Shown here: one piece after another, positions 51,083-59,693 of the stretch
How the letters are laid out: each line of letters starts with the position of its first letter
How positions within the stretch are numbered: position 1 is the first letter of the stretch
DNA from: an uncultured Eubacteriales bacterium
Lineage (GTDB): Bacteria; Bacillota; Clostridia; Oscillospirales; Oscillospiraceae
Length of the DNA stretch: 64,000 nt
NCBI GenBank assembly: GCA_900316745.1
Contig: ONEB01000004.1
Coordinates: 1-64,000 of the forward strand
Direction: 5' to 3'
Translations under genes and position numbers: made by a program
The notes under the pieces: model-generated
Databases searched by the model: none
Told to the model about the DNA's origin: nothing
What the model saw: only the letters and a program-made list of their open reading frames with translations

Positions 51083-51628
51083 GTGCCGGATCGTACCAGA
51101 AAAGCAATCGTAGCCGCCTTCAACCGCCTGATCGCAAAGTCGGAGATCGAAAAAATCACCACACAGAGAATCGCGGCGGAGGCAGGCGTGAGCAAGGCGA
51201 CCTTCTATCGCTATTTCAAGGACAAATATGATGTGCTGAACTACAACTATCAGGAGCTGCTCGACAGCGCGCTGGAGCAGTGCGATAATTATCGGGATCT
51301 GTTTTTTCTGCTTTACAGCTTTGCAAGGGACGAGTGGACGGATTTCCGCAGGGCTTTCTATACGACCGGCGTGAACTCCTTTGAAAACTTCGTCTACGCC
51401 TATTCAAAATCCGTCGTGGAGCAGATCACCACGCAGAACCGAGCCGGCGCCGCGCTGACGCCGGAGGAAAACCTGCAGGTGGACGTGCTGTGCTACGGGA
51501 TCAGCTATATGTATAAGAAATGGACGCTGGGACAGTATTCGCTTGACCCGGGCGCGGCAGCGGATACGCTCTTCGCCCTGATGCCGGAAAGTCTGAAGCA
51601 TCTGTGGTTTGTCCGGCCGCCGGAATGA
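51083..51628 (+). CDS. TetR family regulator
   Basis: A 181-residue TetR/AcrR protein: RKAIVAAFNRLIAKSEIEKI, TTQRIAAEAGVSKATFYRYF, DKYDVLNYNYQELL. The ligand domain is related to the TetR_C_33 group. AAAGGAGG precedes the GTG start. It is divergent from the large oxidoreductase, its most likely target. Confidence 0.85.
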   Translation: MPDRTRKAIVAAFNRLIAKSEIEKITTQRIAAEAGVSKATFYRYFKDKYDVLNYNYQELLDSALEQCDNYRDLFFLLYSFARDEWTDFRRAFYTTGVNSFENFVYAYSKSVVEQITTQNRAGAALTPEENLQVDVLCYGISYMYKKWTLGQYSLDPGAAADTLFALMPESLKHLWFVRPPE

Positions 51629-51664
51629 CGGTTTCCCGTCCCTGAAAAAAACCGTCATTTCTTG
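51624..51664 (+). terminator. Terminator after TetR gene
   Basis: AATGACGGTTT pairs with AAACCGTCATT, followed by TTCTTG; the stem starts within the last codons of the TetR gene. Confidence 0.6.
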
Positions 51665-51775
51665 TTCCGGGATGAAGAATGTGATATTCTATATGTATCC
51701 AAAAATGGATCAGAAACGAAGAAGAAACATGGACGCAGGTGCTGCAAGCACACGATCATTGTGGAGGAAATGAAC

Positions 51776-51955
51776 ATGGCAAAAAAAGAGAGATTTGAAA
51801 AGACGTATTCTCAGGGAACGCTCACGGTCACTGAAATCTGGGTGGACAAGGAGACCGGTGTGAATTATGTGTTTCATGCAAGCGGGTATGCAGGCGGAAT
51901 GACGCCGCTGCTGGATCGGGAGGGCAAGCCCGTGATCACTGCCGTCATCAACTGA
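51776..51955 (+). CDS. DUF6440-like small protein
   Basis: A 59-residue protein: AKKERFEKTYSQGTLTVTEI, WVDKETGVNYVFHASGYAGG, MTPLLDREGKPVI. This matches the small DUF6440 family of Clostridia as I recall it; function unknown, with a beta-hairpin-rich appearance. The ATG at 51776 has GGAGG 8 bases upstream. Followed after 82 bp by a YdcF-family gene. Confidence 0.65.
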   Translation: MAKKERFEKTYSQGTLTVTEIWVDKETGVNYVFHASGYAGGMTPLLDREGKPVITAVIN

Positions 51956-52037
51956 CGCACCCCGGCCACAAAGAGGAGGACCGCGCCAAACCCCGGCGAG
52001 CGCCGGATGCAGGTCACCAAACGCAGGAGACAAACCG

Positions 52038-53066
52038 ATGCATATTCTGATATTCTTTTTATTCTCTGTCTGCTTCTGGGCAGTGCTTCTGCATTGCTTT
52101 CAGAAGGATCGGAGCCGTTACCGCAACTGCTATCTGCTGTTCCTCGCGCTGCTGAGCATGATCCCGTTTATTCTCAGCCTGTTCGGGGACAACATGGGCA
52201 GCGCCGTGTTTGCCGTGTTCATCACGGTGTCGGTCGCGCTTTTCATCGTCCCGTTTTTCCTGATCCATAACGGGATCATCATGCTCCGGAGAGAGGGAAA
52301 GCACCTTTCGCATCTGCTCTCTCTGGCGCTCGGCGCCGCCATCCTCGTGGGGGAGGCGGCAACGGTTTTTCTCGTGGTGAAGTATTCCACGGCGTTCACG
52401 CCGGATCGGTCGTTCTATCGATCCGGCTGGTTCGTTGCAGGCAGCCTGATCAGCGTGACGGTCATCTACGGATCGATGACGTTTCTCATATTTATGATCT
52501 ACACGCTGTTTTTGCAGATCATCCCCAGAAAGAATGATTTTGACTACGTCATCATCCACGGCGCGGGACTGCTGCACGGCGATCAGCTCTCAAAGCTCCT
52601 GCGTGACCGGCTGGACAAGGCAATCACGGTCTACCGCAGGGATCCGACCCCGCCCAGGATCATCCCCTCCGGCGGCAAGGGCGCGGATGAGACCGTCCCG
52701 GAAGCAGAGGCAATGAAACAGTATCTGATCGGGCAGGGGATCCCGGAGTCGGACATCCTGCCGGAGAGCGCTTCTAAAACGACGCTTGAGAATCTGAGAT
52801 TCTCCAAGCAGATCCTCGACGGACTTGAGGGCAGAAAGTACACGGCGCTCGTCACGAGCAACTACCATGTATACCGCGCGCTCCGCTATTGCCGCAAGAT
52901 CGGTCTGAACTGTACCGGCATCGGCAGCCGCGTGGCCTTCTATTACTGGCCGAGCGCAATGATCCGCGAGTTCATCGCAATCCACGCAGAGAAAAAGCAC
53001 GCCGTGCTGTTTGCGGCCGGATGGCTGCTTTGCATTGCCGCGCTTTTGTGTATCTTGTTTGCCTGA
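52038..53066 (+). CDS. YdcF/ElyC-family (DUF218) membrane protein, copy 1
   Basis: A 342-residue protein. Four to five transmembrane helices fill residues 1-165, then a DUF218 domain: DYVIIHGAGLLHGDQLSKLL, RIIPSGGKGADETVPEAEAM, ESASKTTLENLRFSKQIL, LVTSNYHVYRALRY; a last hydrophobic helix ends the protein. DUF218 proteins (YdcF, SanA, ElyC) act in envelope polymer metabolism. CAGGAGA precedes the ATG. A second paralogue lies at 55563-57029. Confidence 0.85.
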   Translation: MHILIFFLFSVCFWAVLLHCFQKDRSRYRNCYLLFLALLSMIPFILSLFGDNMGSAVFAVFITVSVALFIVPFFLIHNGIIMLRREGKHLSHLLSLALGAAILVGEAATVFLVVKYSTAFTPDRSFYRSGWFVAGSLISVTVIYGSMTFLIFMIYTLFLQIIPRKNDFDYVIIHGAGLLHGDQLSKLLRDRLDKAITVYRRDPTPPRIIPSGGKGADETVPEAEAMKQYLIGQGIPESDILPESASKTTLENLRFSKQILDGLEGRKYTALVTSNYHVYRALRYCRKIGLNCTGIGSRVAFYYWPSAMIREFIAIHAEKKHAVLFAAGWLLCIAALLCILFA

Positions 53067-53149
53067 ACGGATGGGTTTTTCCAAATGGCGCTTGCGGCTC
53101 TGACTGCGGCTGTGGTACACTGCATCCAGTAAGAAGAGAGGTCGAAGTT

Positions 53150-54388
53150 ATGAAGCTTGGCGCTTTGTCCCAGTATCGGGGGCTGCGAAAAGAAATCTAT
53201 ATCCTGTTCTTCGGGCGGGTCGTGACCAACCTCGGCTCGATGGTCTGGCCGATGCTGACGCTGATCCTCAGCCAGAAGCTGGGGCTGAGCGCGAGCGCCA
53301 TCTCGCTCGTTACGGTCGGCTCAGGGCTTTTGATGGTCCCGATGAACTTGCTGGGCGGCAAGCTCGCCGACCGGTGGAACAAAAAGCACATCATCGTCGC
53401 CGGAGACAGCGTGTCGGTCGTGTGCTATCTCATCTGCGGGCTGATCCCGCTCTCGTGGGGCACGATCGTGCTGATGCTGCTCGCGGGCATGTGCCAGAGC
53501 ATGGAGTACCCGGCGTACAACGCGCTGATCGCGGATCTGAGCACGACGCAGGACCGTGACCGCGCCTATTCGCTGCAGTATCTCGGCGGAAATCTCGGCC
53601 TCGTGCTCTCGCCGACGCTGAGCGGCCTGCTGTTTCAAAACTACCTCTGGCTGAGCTTTCTCATCAGCGGCGTTGCCATTGGCTGCTCCACGGTGCTGAT
53701 CGCCTGGCGCATCCGGGACATTCGGCCCGAGACCGACACGAGCGCTGCCTCGGTCTACCAGAGCGCGCAGGAGGAGCTGAGCCTGCTGGAGGTGCTGCGC
53801 CGCAACAGGCTCATCTTGTTCTTCCTCGCAGGGCAGGCGCTGTATTTCGCTGCCTACCAGCAGTATAACTTCCTCATGCCGCTCGAGCTGGGGCGTCTGC
53901 ACGGCGCAAACGGCGCGGTGCTGTTCGGCACGGTCAGCAGTCTCAACTGCATCGTCGTCGTGCTCTTCACGCCGCTGATCACGCGGCTGACCGCCCGCGC
54001 CTCCGAGCCGACGAAGCTCCTCATGGGGCAGGGACTGCTCGCGGTCGGCTATCTCGTGTTTCTGCTTCTGCTCGGCTTCATCCCGGCGTATTATCTCGCG
54101 ATGCTGCTCTTCACCTGGGGCGAGATCGTGAGCACCATTTCCCAGGATCCCTATATGACGCGCCGCATCCCGGCAAGCCACCGCGGGCGGCTCAACGGCT
54201 TCAACTCTGTGCTGAGCTTTGCGCTGCAGAGCGTCTGCCAGGTCACGGTCGGCAGACTTTATGACGGCGCCGGCTCTGCGCCGACCTGGGCGTTCGTGAT
54301 CGGTCTGCTCGCGCTCGCGGCCGGACTCACGCTTGTCCTCGCCAAACGTGACCGCAAGGTCTATCCGAAGCTGTATGAGAGAACATAA
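53150..54388 (+). CDS. MFS transporter
   Basis: A 412-residue, 12-helix MFS_1 protein: FFGRVVTNLGSMVWPMLTLI, the loop-2/3 motif GGKLADRWNKKHIIV, DRAYSLQYLGGNLGLVLSPT, and IPASHRGRLNGFNSVLSF. The branch is that of drug or macrolide efflux permeases; the substrate is not predictable. AGAGAGGTCGAAGTT precedes the ATG; the frame extends further upstream without a good start. Confidence 0.85.
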   Translation: MKLGALSQYRGLRKEIYILFFGRVVTNLGSMVWPMLTLILSQKLGLSASAISLVTVGSGLLMVPMNLLGGKLADRWNKKHIIVAGDSVSVVCYLICGLIPLSWGTIVLMLLAGMCQSMEYPAYNALIADLSTTQDRDRAYSLQYLGGNLGLVLSPTLSGLLFQNYLWLSFLISGVAIGCSTVLIAWRIRDIRPETDTSAASVYQSAQEELSLLEVLRRNRLILFFLAGQALYFAAYQQYNFLMPLELGRLHGANGAVLFGTVSSLNCIVVVLFTPLITRLTARASEPTKLLMGQGLLAVGYLVFLLLLGFIPAYYLAMLLFTWGEIVSTISQDPYMTRRIPASHRGRLNGFNSVLSFALQSVCQVTVGRLYDGAGSAPTWAFVIGLLALAAGLTLVLAKRDRKVYPKLYERT

Positions 54389-54405
54389 TCTTTTAATTTA
54401 ATTAC

Positions 54406-54420
54406 TTATGTAAACCAATA
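54406..54420 (+). repeat. Short motif TTATGTAAACCAATA
   Basis: Found at 54406-54420 and 57022-57036, and on the minus strand at 47774-47789 with one change. Each copy lies 5-20 bp after a stop codon in otherwise GC-rich DNA. Possible regulatory or element-end signal. Confidence 0.4.
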
Positions 54421-54437
54421 CGATGGAGGAAGCATTC

Positions 54438-55559
54438 ATGAAAAAACTCGGTTTCGGGCTCATGCGGCTGCCGCTGCTGAACCCCAATGACGATGCGAGC
54501 GTGGATATTGAACAGGCAAAGCAGATGGTAGATCTGTTCATGCAGCGCGGCTTTACCTACTTCGACACCGCGATCATGTATCACAACTGCGTCAGTCAGC
54601 GCGTGGCGAAGGAGATCCTCGTTGACCGCTATCCGCGCGACAGCTTCACGCTTGCCACGAAGCTCCACAGCGCGTTTTTTGATTCCCTTGAGGATCGCGA
54701 CCGGGTGTTCTCCGAGCAGCTGGAGCAGACGGGCGCGGGCTATTTTGACTATTACCTGATCCACGGCGTGGAGGCGAGCAATTACCCGAAGTACGAAAAA
54801 TACGACTGCTTCAACTGGGTGCTGGAGAAGAAGCGGCAGGGGCTCGTGCGCCATGCGGGCTTCTCGTTCCACGATACGCCGGAGCTTCTCGACAGGATCC
54901 TCACGAAATACCCGGAGCTGGAGTTCGTGCAGATGCAGCTGAACTATCTCGACTGGGAGAGCGAGTGGGTCCAGTCCCGCGCGGTATACGAGGTGGCGGT
55001 CAAACACGGCAAGCCCGTCGTCGTTATGGAGCCTGTCAAGGGCGGCACGCTCGCCAAGGTGCCGGACGCCGTCACGCAGATGTTCAAGACTGCCGCGCCC
55101 GACATGTCCGTGCCGTCGTGGGCGATCCGGTTTGCCGCTACGCAGGAGAACGTCATGATGGTGCTCTCCGGCATGAGCTCGATCCAGCAGATGGAGGACA
55201 ACACCGGCTACATGCAGGACTTCACGCCGCTCACCGAGGAAGAGATCGCCCTCACGCACCAGGCGGCGGACATCATCAACGGCAAGATCACCGTCCCCTG
55301 CACCGGCTGCTCCTACTGCACGGAGGGCTGCCCGAAGCACATTCCGATCCCGAAATACTTCTCGCTCTACAACGAGAATATGCGCGAGGATCTGGAGGAA
55401 AAGGGCTGGACGGTGAATGAGTCCTACTACGAAAACCTGACAAACACGTTCGGCAAGGCATCCGACTGCATCGCCTGCGGTCAGTGCGAAAGCGTCTGTC
55501 CGCAGCATCTGCCGATCATCCGGCTGATGCGTGACGTCGCAAAGCACTTTGAGGGCTGA
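54438..55559 (+). CDS. Aldo/keto reductase with C-terminal ferredoxin domain
   Basis: A 373-residue protein. An aldo/keto reductase barrel (about 1-280) has the catalytic tetrad visible as YFDTAIMYHN (Asp, Tyr), LATKLHS (Lys) and DYYLIHGVE (His). The C terminus (about 290-373) carries two 4Fe-4S motifs, CTGCSYCTEGCPKHIPI and CIACGQCESVCPQHLPI. Such AKR-ferredoxin fusions are common in anaerobic Clostridia and may link carbonyl reduction to ferredoxin. The ATG at 54438 has GGAGG 8 bases upstream; an earlier ATG at 54423 overlaps that site. It is 3 bp upstream of the YdcF-family gene. Confidence 0.88.
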   Translation: MKKLGFGLMRLPLLNPNDDASVDIEQAKQMVDLFMQRGFTYFDTAIMYHNCVSQRVAKEILVDRYPRDSFTLATKLHSAFFDSLEDRDRVFSEQLEQTGAGYFDYYLIHGVEASNYPKYEKYDCFNWVLEKKRQGLVRHAGFSFHDTPELLDRILTKYPELEFVQMQLNYLDWESEWVQSRAVYEVAVKHGKPVVVMEPVKGGTLAKVPDAVTQMFKTAAPDMSVPSWAIRFAATQENVMMVLSGMSSIQQMEDNTGYMQDFTPLTEEEIALTHQAADIINGKITVPCTGCSYCTEGCPKHIPIPKYFSLYNENMREDLEEKGWTVNESYYENLTNTFGKASDCIACGQCESVCPQHLPIIRLMRDVAKHFEG

Positions 55560-55562
55560 CGC

Positions 55563-57029
55563 ATGAGCAGAAAGCAGTTGATCCTGCTGGGTATTGCCCT
55601 TGTGCTGCTCTGCCTTGTTTGGCTCGCCGTCGTCGGCAGAACTTATACACTTGAGGTACCTCTGGACGCGAATTACAGCGCGGACAACTTCACGGTCGGA
55701 TATGACGACGCGATCGTGCGTCTGCGCTCCCAGACCTCGGAGGACGGTGTTCTGCGTCTGACCTTTCAGGCGCAGAAGCCCGGCAAAACCGGCGTGGATG
55801 TCTTTCAGGGCATTGAGGTCAGTTATCCGATTCTGTATGACATGCTCTATGTCCACCCCACGGGCGCCATCACCGCAAATACCTATTTCGGCGAGTGTAC
55901 GGGCGGATATGTCATCCCGATCGCGGCGGCACTGTATGCCGCACTGCTGTTCGTGAGCCTCCTGCGGCGCTATCGGGCGGACATGCGCGAGAACATGTAC
56001 CGGTATCAAAACGTGGTGGAGCTCGGCGTGCTGGTGTTTCTGGCTGCCGTGCTGATCGGACATATCCAGACACTGCTGTCCTTTCATGGGCTGCTCGGCG
56101 CGGCGCGCGGCGCGATGGAATCGGCAAGTCTGCTGTCCATGCTCATGCTGCCCGTGGCGTTCGTGCTCTCCATCCTCATCACCATCAGCAACATCCAGCT
56201 CATGCGGCGCGAGGGACGCACGTGGCGCAACATGCTCGGGTGCATCCTCGGCGCGCTGCTGTGTTTCAGCACGCTCGTGCCCACGTTCCTCGGAGAATTC
56301 CTGCAGCGTACCACGCTTGTCGATGTGCATAACGAGCGGGGCGCGGGCATGTATGTGGAGATGATCGTGGAGCACACGATCTACTCCGTTGTTGCGTATC
56401 TCGAGTGCATCCTGATCGGCACGGTGCTCTTCTGCATCAAGTCCGCGCGGCACATCCCGGCCTTTGACAAGGACTATCTCTTGATCCTCGGCTCCCAGAT
56501 CCGAAAGGACGGCACGCTCCCGCCGATCCTGCGCGCGCGCGTCGACCGCGCCGTAGAATTCTCCGAGATGCAGCGCGAGGCCACCGGAAAGGAGCTCATC
56601 TTCGTCCCGTCCGGCGGGCAGGGGAGCAATGAGGTGATCTCCGAGGGTGAGGCCATGCGCCGCTACCTGATTGAACGCGGCATTCCGGAGGATCGGATCT
56701 TGCCGGAGACGGAGTCGAAGAACACGTATGAAAACCTGAAAAACTCCGCCGCGCTGATCCGCGCGCGCGAGGGCGGGAAGGACGCGAATCTCGCCTTTTC
56801 CACGACGAACTACCATGTCTTCCGCGCGGGGATGCTTGCTGCGGAGCAGGGCATCCGCGCCGAGGGCATCGGCAGCCCCACAAAGCGCTATTTCTGGCTC
56901 AACGCATTCGTGCGCGAATACATCGCCACGCTCTATTCCGAGCGCAGGGTTCACATCCGTCTTCTCGCGGCACTGCTCCTGCTGACCTACGTCACGATCG
57001 GGATCGTCTATCTATCAAATATTATGTAA
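55563..57029 (+). CDS. YdcF/ElyC-family (DUF218) membrane protein, copy 2
   Basis: A 488-residue protein, longer than the copy at 52038. A signal-anchor helix (LILLGIALVLLCLVWLAVV), an extracytoplasmic beta-rich segment (about 25-110), several transmembrane helices, then a DUF218 domain: LLILGSQIRKDGTLPPILRA, FVPSGGQGSNEVISEGEAM, ESKNTYENLKNSAAL, STTNYHVFRAGM, and a last helix. Probably envelope polymer metabolism. Directly after the AKR gene and co-transcribed. Confidence 0.85.
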   Translation: MSRKQLILLGIALVLLCLVWLAVVGRTYTLEVPLDANYSADNFTVGYDDAIVRLRSQTSEDGVLRLTFQAQKPGKTGVDVFQGIEVSYPILYDMLYVHPTGAITANTYFGECTGGYVIPIAAALYAALLFVSLLRRYRADMRENMYRYQNVVELGVLVFLAAVLIGHIQTLLSFHGLLGAARGAMESASLLSMLMLPVAFVLSILITISNIQLMRREGRTWRNMLGCILGALLCFSTLVPTFLGEFLQRTTLVDVHNERGAGMYVEMIVEHTIYSVVAYLECILIGTVLFCIKSARHIPAFDKDYLLILGSQIRKDGTLPPILRARVDRAVEFSEMQREATGKELIFVPSGGQGSNEVISEGEAMRRYLIERGIPEDRILPETESKNTYENLKNSAALIRAREGGKDANLAFSTTNYHVFRAGMLAAEQGIRAEGIGSPTKRYFWLNAFVREYIATLYSERRVHIRLLAALLLLTYVTIGIVYLSNIM

Positions 57030-57048
57030 ACCAATACAGCAAGAAAAT

Positions 57049-57082
57049 CGCCCCGCACTGCACGTTACAGCAGCGCGGGGCG
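57049..57082. terminator. Hairpin between convergent genes
   Basis: An 8-bp GC stem CGCCCCGC/GCGGGGCG with an 18-base loop, between the YdcF-family gene and the hydrolase gene; modest T-run. Confidence 0.6.
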
Positions 57083-57090
57083 TTGTCTCA

Positions 57091-57894
57091 TCAGGCGCGC
57101 AGAAACCGCAGCATCCGCGCGCGGTAGTCCGGCGCGGTGTCAAAGGCGGCGTGCCCGTAGCCGGTATAGAGGAAGAGGGAGAAGCCGGGCTTTTCATCGA
57201 GCTTCACGGCGATCTCCATCGTGGCGTCGGATTCGAGCACCGCGTCCTCGTAAACCCCGATCACGAGCACCGGACACCGGATGCGATCGAGCTGATCCGT
57301 GACATTGAAGCCCCGGATACCCTCGGTCAGAATGATGAAGCGACGGAATTCCTCGTCCGTCACGGTCTCGCCCGCGGAGCGCAGCATGTCGCGGTACTGC
57401 GCATAGACGGCCTCGGGATAGATCGCCCTGCCGAACGCGTCATAGAGCGCTGGACCGTCCTTGGCTCTGGCGAGCCGGATCCATTCGTCGAACACGGGCT
57501 CGTCCTCTGGTTTAACGTGTGCGGTCGTCGAGCCGAGCACCAGCTTGTGCACGAGCTCGGGCGCCTCGATGGCGATCACCTGCGCCATCATGCCGCCCTG
57601 CGACGCGCCGAAGATGTCGCAGTCGCGCAGCCCCAGCGCGCGCATCGCCTCTGCCGTGTCCAGCCCCATCTGGTACACGCTGTAAGGCTCCGGCAGATTC
57701 TCCCGCCGATCAAAGACGTAGACCGTGTAGTCCTCGGCAAAGTCTGCGTACGCATCCGCGACGCCTGCCGCCGCGCCCATCACGCTCTGCACGCTGAGCC
57801 CCGGCAGGATCACAAACGCGCGCGAGCCGCTGCCGAAGCGGAAAAACCGCATCTCAAAATCATGGGTTCTGACAGTTTCAATCGGAATGGACAT
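57091..57894 (-). CDS. Alpha/beta hydrolase
   Basis: A 267-residue alpha/beta-hydrolase: oxyanion-hole region FVILPGLSVQ, nucleophile elbow IFGASQGGMMAQ (G-x-S-x-G), acid in LVIGVYEDAV, and His in YTGYGHAAFD. Esterase, lactonase or haloperoxidase-like; substrate unknown. Divergent from the UbiB-like gene with a shared AT-rich promoter region. Confidence 0.85.
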   Translation of the reverse strand: MSIPIETVRTHDFEMRFFRFGSGSRAFVILPGLSVQSVMGAAAGVADAYADFAEDYTVYVFDRRENLPEPYSVYQMGLDTAEAMRALGLRDCDIFGASQGGMMAQVIAIEAPELVHKLVLGSTTAHVKPEDEPVFDEWIRLARAKDGPALYDAFGRAIYPEAVYAQYRDMLRSAGETVTDEEFRRFIILTEGIRGFNVTDQLDRIRCPVLVIGVYEDAVLESDATMEIAVKLDEKPGFSLFLYTGYGHAAFDTAPDYRARMLRFLRA

Positions 57895-57964
57895 GATGAT
57901 GCTCCTTGTCTGTATGTTCTGGTATCAGCATACCAAAAAACCGGCTTGTTTGCAACAAGAGGGA

Positions 57965-58029
57965 ACATAATATTATATTATGTAAATAAAATTGTTTTTC
58001 TTGCCACAAAATGTGATTTATGGTACACT
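57965..58029. promoter_or_regulatory. Divergent promoter region with dyad
   Basis: ACATAAT-5-ATTATGT (57965-57983) is a perfect dyad that contains the TTATGTAAA core of the repeated motif. TTGCCA (58001-58006), 17-bp spacer, TACACT (58024-58029) is the promoter of the UbiB-like gene. Confidence 0.6.
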
Positions 58030-58063
58030 GATTGCGAATTTTCTGATTCTGTGAGGCGATCCC

Positions 58064-59497
58064 ATGGAAAACAACAACGCTCGGTACGGGCTGCTGGGCG
58101 ACGCCAGACGTCTCGGCGAGATCCTGATGGTGGCCAACAAGCACAAGGTCACGCAGGGGCTCACCCCGGAGAAGGTGGTTGCGATCTTCAAGGAGCTCGG
58201 CACCGCGTTTATCAAGACCGGTCAGCTTCTGAGTTTGCACCCGGAGGTGCTTCCGAAAGAATACTGCAAGGCGCTGGAGGGCCTGCGCAACAGCGCACCC
58301 ACGATCACGACCATGCAGATCCGCGAGATCATTTCCGAGGAATACAGCAGACCGTGGAACGAGGTGTTCACGCGCATCGTGGGCATTCCGGTCGGCTCTG
58401 CCTCGATCGCGCAGGTGCACGAGGCGTTCCTGCCGGACGGCACGCGTGTCGCCGTCAAGGTGCAGCGTCCGGACAGCTACCGCATGATGGAGCAGGACAT
58501 CCGGCTTCTGAAAAAGGCGCTGTCGGTCCTGAAGATCAAGCAGCTTGAGAACATCATGTGGCTTGTGAACAACGCGCTGGACGAGACGTGGCGCGTGGCG
58601 CAGCAGGAGATGGACTTCAACCAGGAGGCGCAGAACATCGACCGCATGCGCGAGATCCTTGCGCCGATGGAGTTTGCCTATGTGCCGCAGGTGTATCATG
58701 AGCTCACGACGAAAAACGTGCTCGTGATGGAGTTTATCGACGGCTGCGAGCTCTCGGATCATGAAGGCATGCTCTCCGCGGGCTATGATCTCAGCGAGGT
58801 CTGCCAGAAGCTCATCCGCAGCTACATCAAGCAGTGGGCGGAGGATCTGTTCTTCCAGGCCGACCCCCACTCCGGCAACATCCGCGTCCGCGACGGGCAG
58901 ATCGTCTGGCTCGATCTCGGCATGATGGGGCAGCTCTCCGATACCGAGGCCGAGGCGCTGCACCACTGCATGCACGGCATCTGGAAAAACGATGTCGCGG
59001 AGTTCACCGAATGGGGCCTGATCCTGTTCGGCTATCCCGGCGACCACCCCTGCCGCGAGCGGCTGCAGGAGGACTTCACCGCCTTTCTGGATAAATACCG
59101 CATCCAGTCCATCCGCGAGATGAACGAGACCGGCGACGTGTTCGTGGACATGTTCACCATCGCGGGAAAGTATGATCTGGAGATCCCCATGTCGCTCACG
59201 ATGTACGGGCGGAGTCTGCTCGTCATGGAGGGCACGGTCTCCAATCTCGATGAGAACACGGACCTTGCCGACATCATCGGCAAGCACCTTGCGGCCTACG
59301 CCATCGGCGAGGGACTGGCGGGCAGAATCGCCCGCAAGCTTTCGCACAAGAAGCTCTGCTCCGGCGCGCGCCTGCGCTATCACGCCAACGCCGGGGAGGA
59401 GTCGCCCGAGGAGCTTTCAGACCGCGAGCTTCTCTCCGACGAGGAGTACAAGATCCTCTCCGAGAGCGGCTCCGACGTCTGGACCGGCGAGGAATGA
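58064..59497 (+). CDS. ABC1/UbiB (AarF/ADCK) family atypical kinase
   Basis: A 477-residue UbiB-family protein-kinase-like protein: KTGQLLSLHPEVLPKEYCKA holds the KxGQ motif, VAVKVQRPD the ATP-binding Lys, ADPHSGNI the catalytic loop and WLDLGMMGQL the metal-binding Asp. Family members support isoprenoid quinone or lipid synthesis as ATPases. Usual length is 450-550; there is no C-terminal membrane anchor here. The start ATG lies 35 bp after the promoter and lacks a strong ribosome binding site. Confidence 0.85.
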   Translation: MENNNARYGLLGDARRLGEILMVANKHKVTQGLTPEKVVAIFKELGTAFIKTGQLLSLHPEVLPKEYCKALEGLRNSAPTITTMQIREIISEEYSRPWNEVFTRIVGIPVGSASIAQVHEAFLPDGTRVAVKVQRPDSYRMMEQDIRLLKKALSVLKIKQLENIMWLVNNALDETWRVAQQEMDFNQEAQNIDRMREILAPMEFAYVPQVYHELTTKNVLVMEFIDGCELSDHEGMLSAGYDLSEVCQKLIRSYIKQWAEDLFFQADPHSGNIRVRDGQIVWLDLGMMGQLSDTEAEALHHCMHGIWKNDVAEFTEWGLILFGYPGDHPCRERLQEDFTAFLDKYRIQSIREMNETGDVFVDMFTIAGKYDLEIPMSLTMYGRSLLVMEGTVSNLDENTDLADIIGKHLAAYAIGEGLAGRIARKLSHKKLCSGARLRYHANAGEESPEELSDRELLSDEEYKILSESGSDVWTGEE

Positions 59498-59500
59498 AAC

Positions 59501-59530
59501 ACGCCCTGTCGTTTTTCGACAGGGCGTTTA
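59501..59530 (+). terminator. Intrinsic terminator after UbiB-like gene
   Basis: Perfect 11-bp stem ACGCCCTGTCG/CGACAGGGCGT with short T loop, then TTATATT. Confidence 0.8.
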
Positions 59531-59693
59531 TATTATGCATATTCGTTCAAAAAAGTTTTACAAAGTTCACGAATTTTTGCGCTTTTCATGTGGAATTCCG
59601 GGGACTCGTATGGTATAATGCGAGCATGTTTTCGCCGGCAAGCTGTGTTTGTCGGCGTTGTGCTGTTGCTTTTTATTTCAGAGGTGATTTTGA

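Noticed and set aside
54402-56954. 850-codon open frame on the minus strand
   Set aside because: Antisense to the aldo/keto reductase and YdcF-family genes; a GC-rich codon-position artefact with no recognisable domains and His/Arg-rich composition.
57878-59383. 501-codon open frame on the minus strand
   Set aside because: Shadow of the UbiB-like kinase gene; biased composition.
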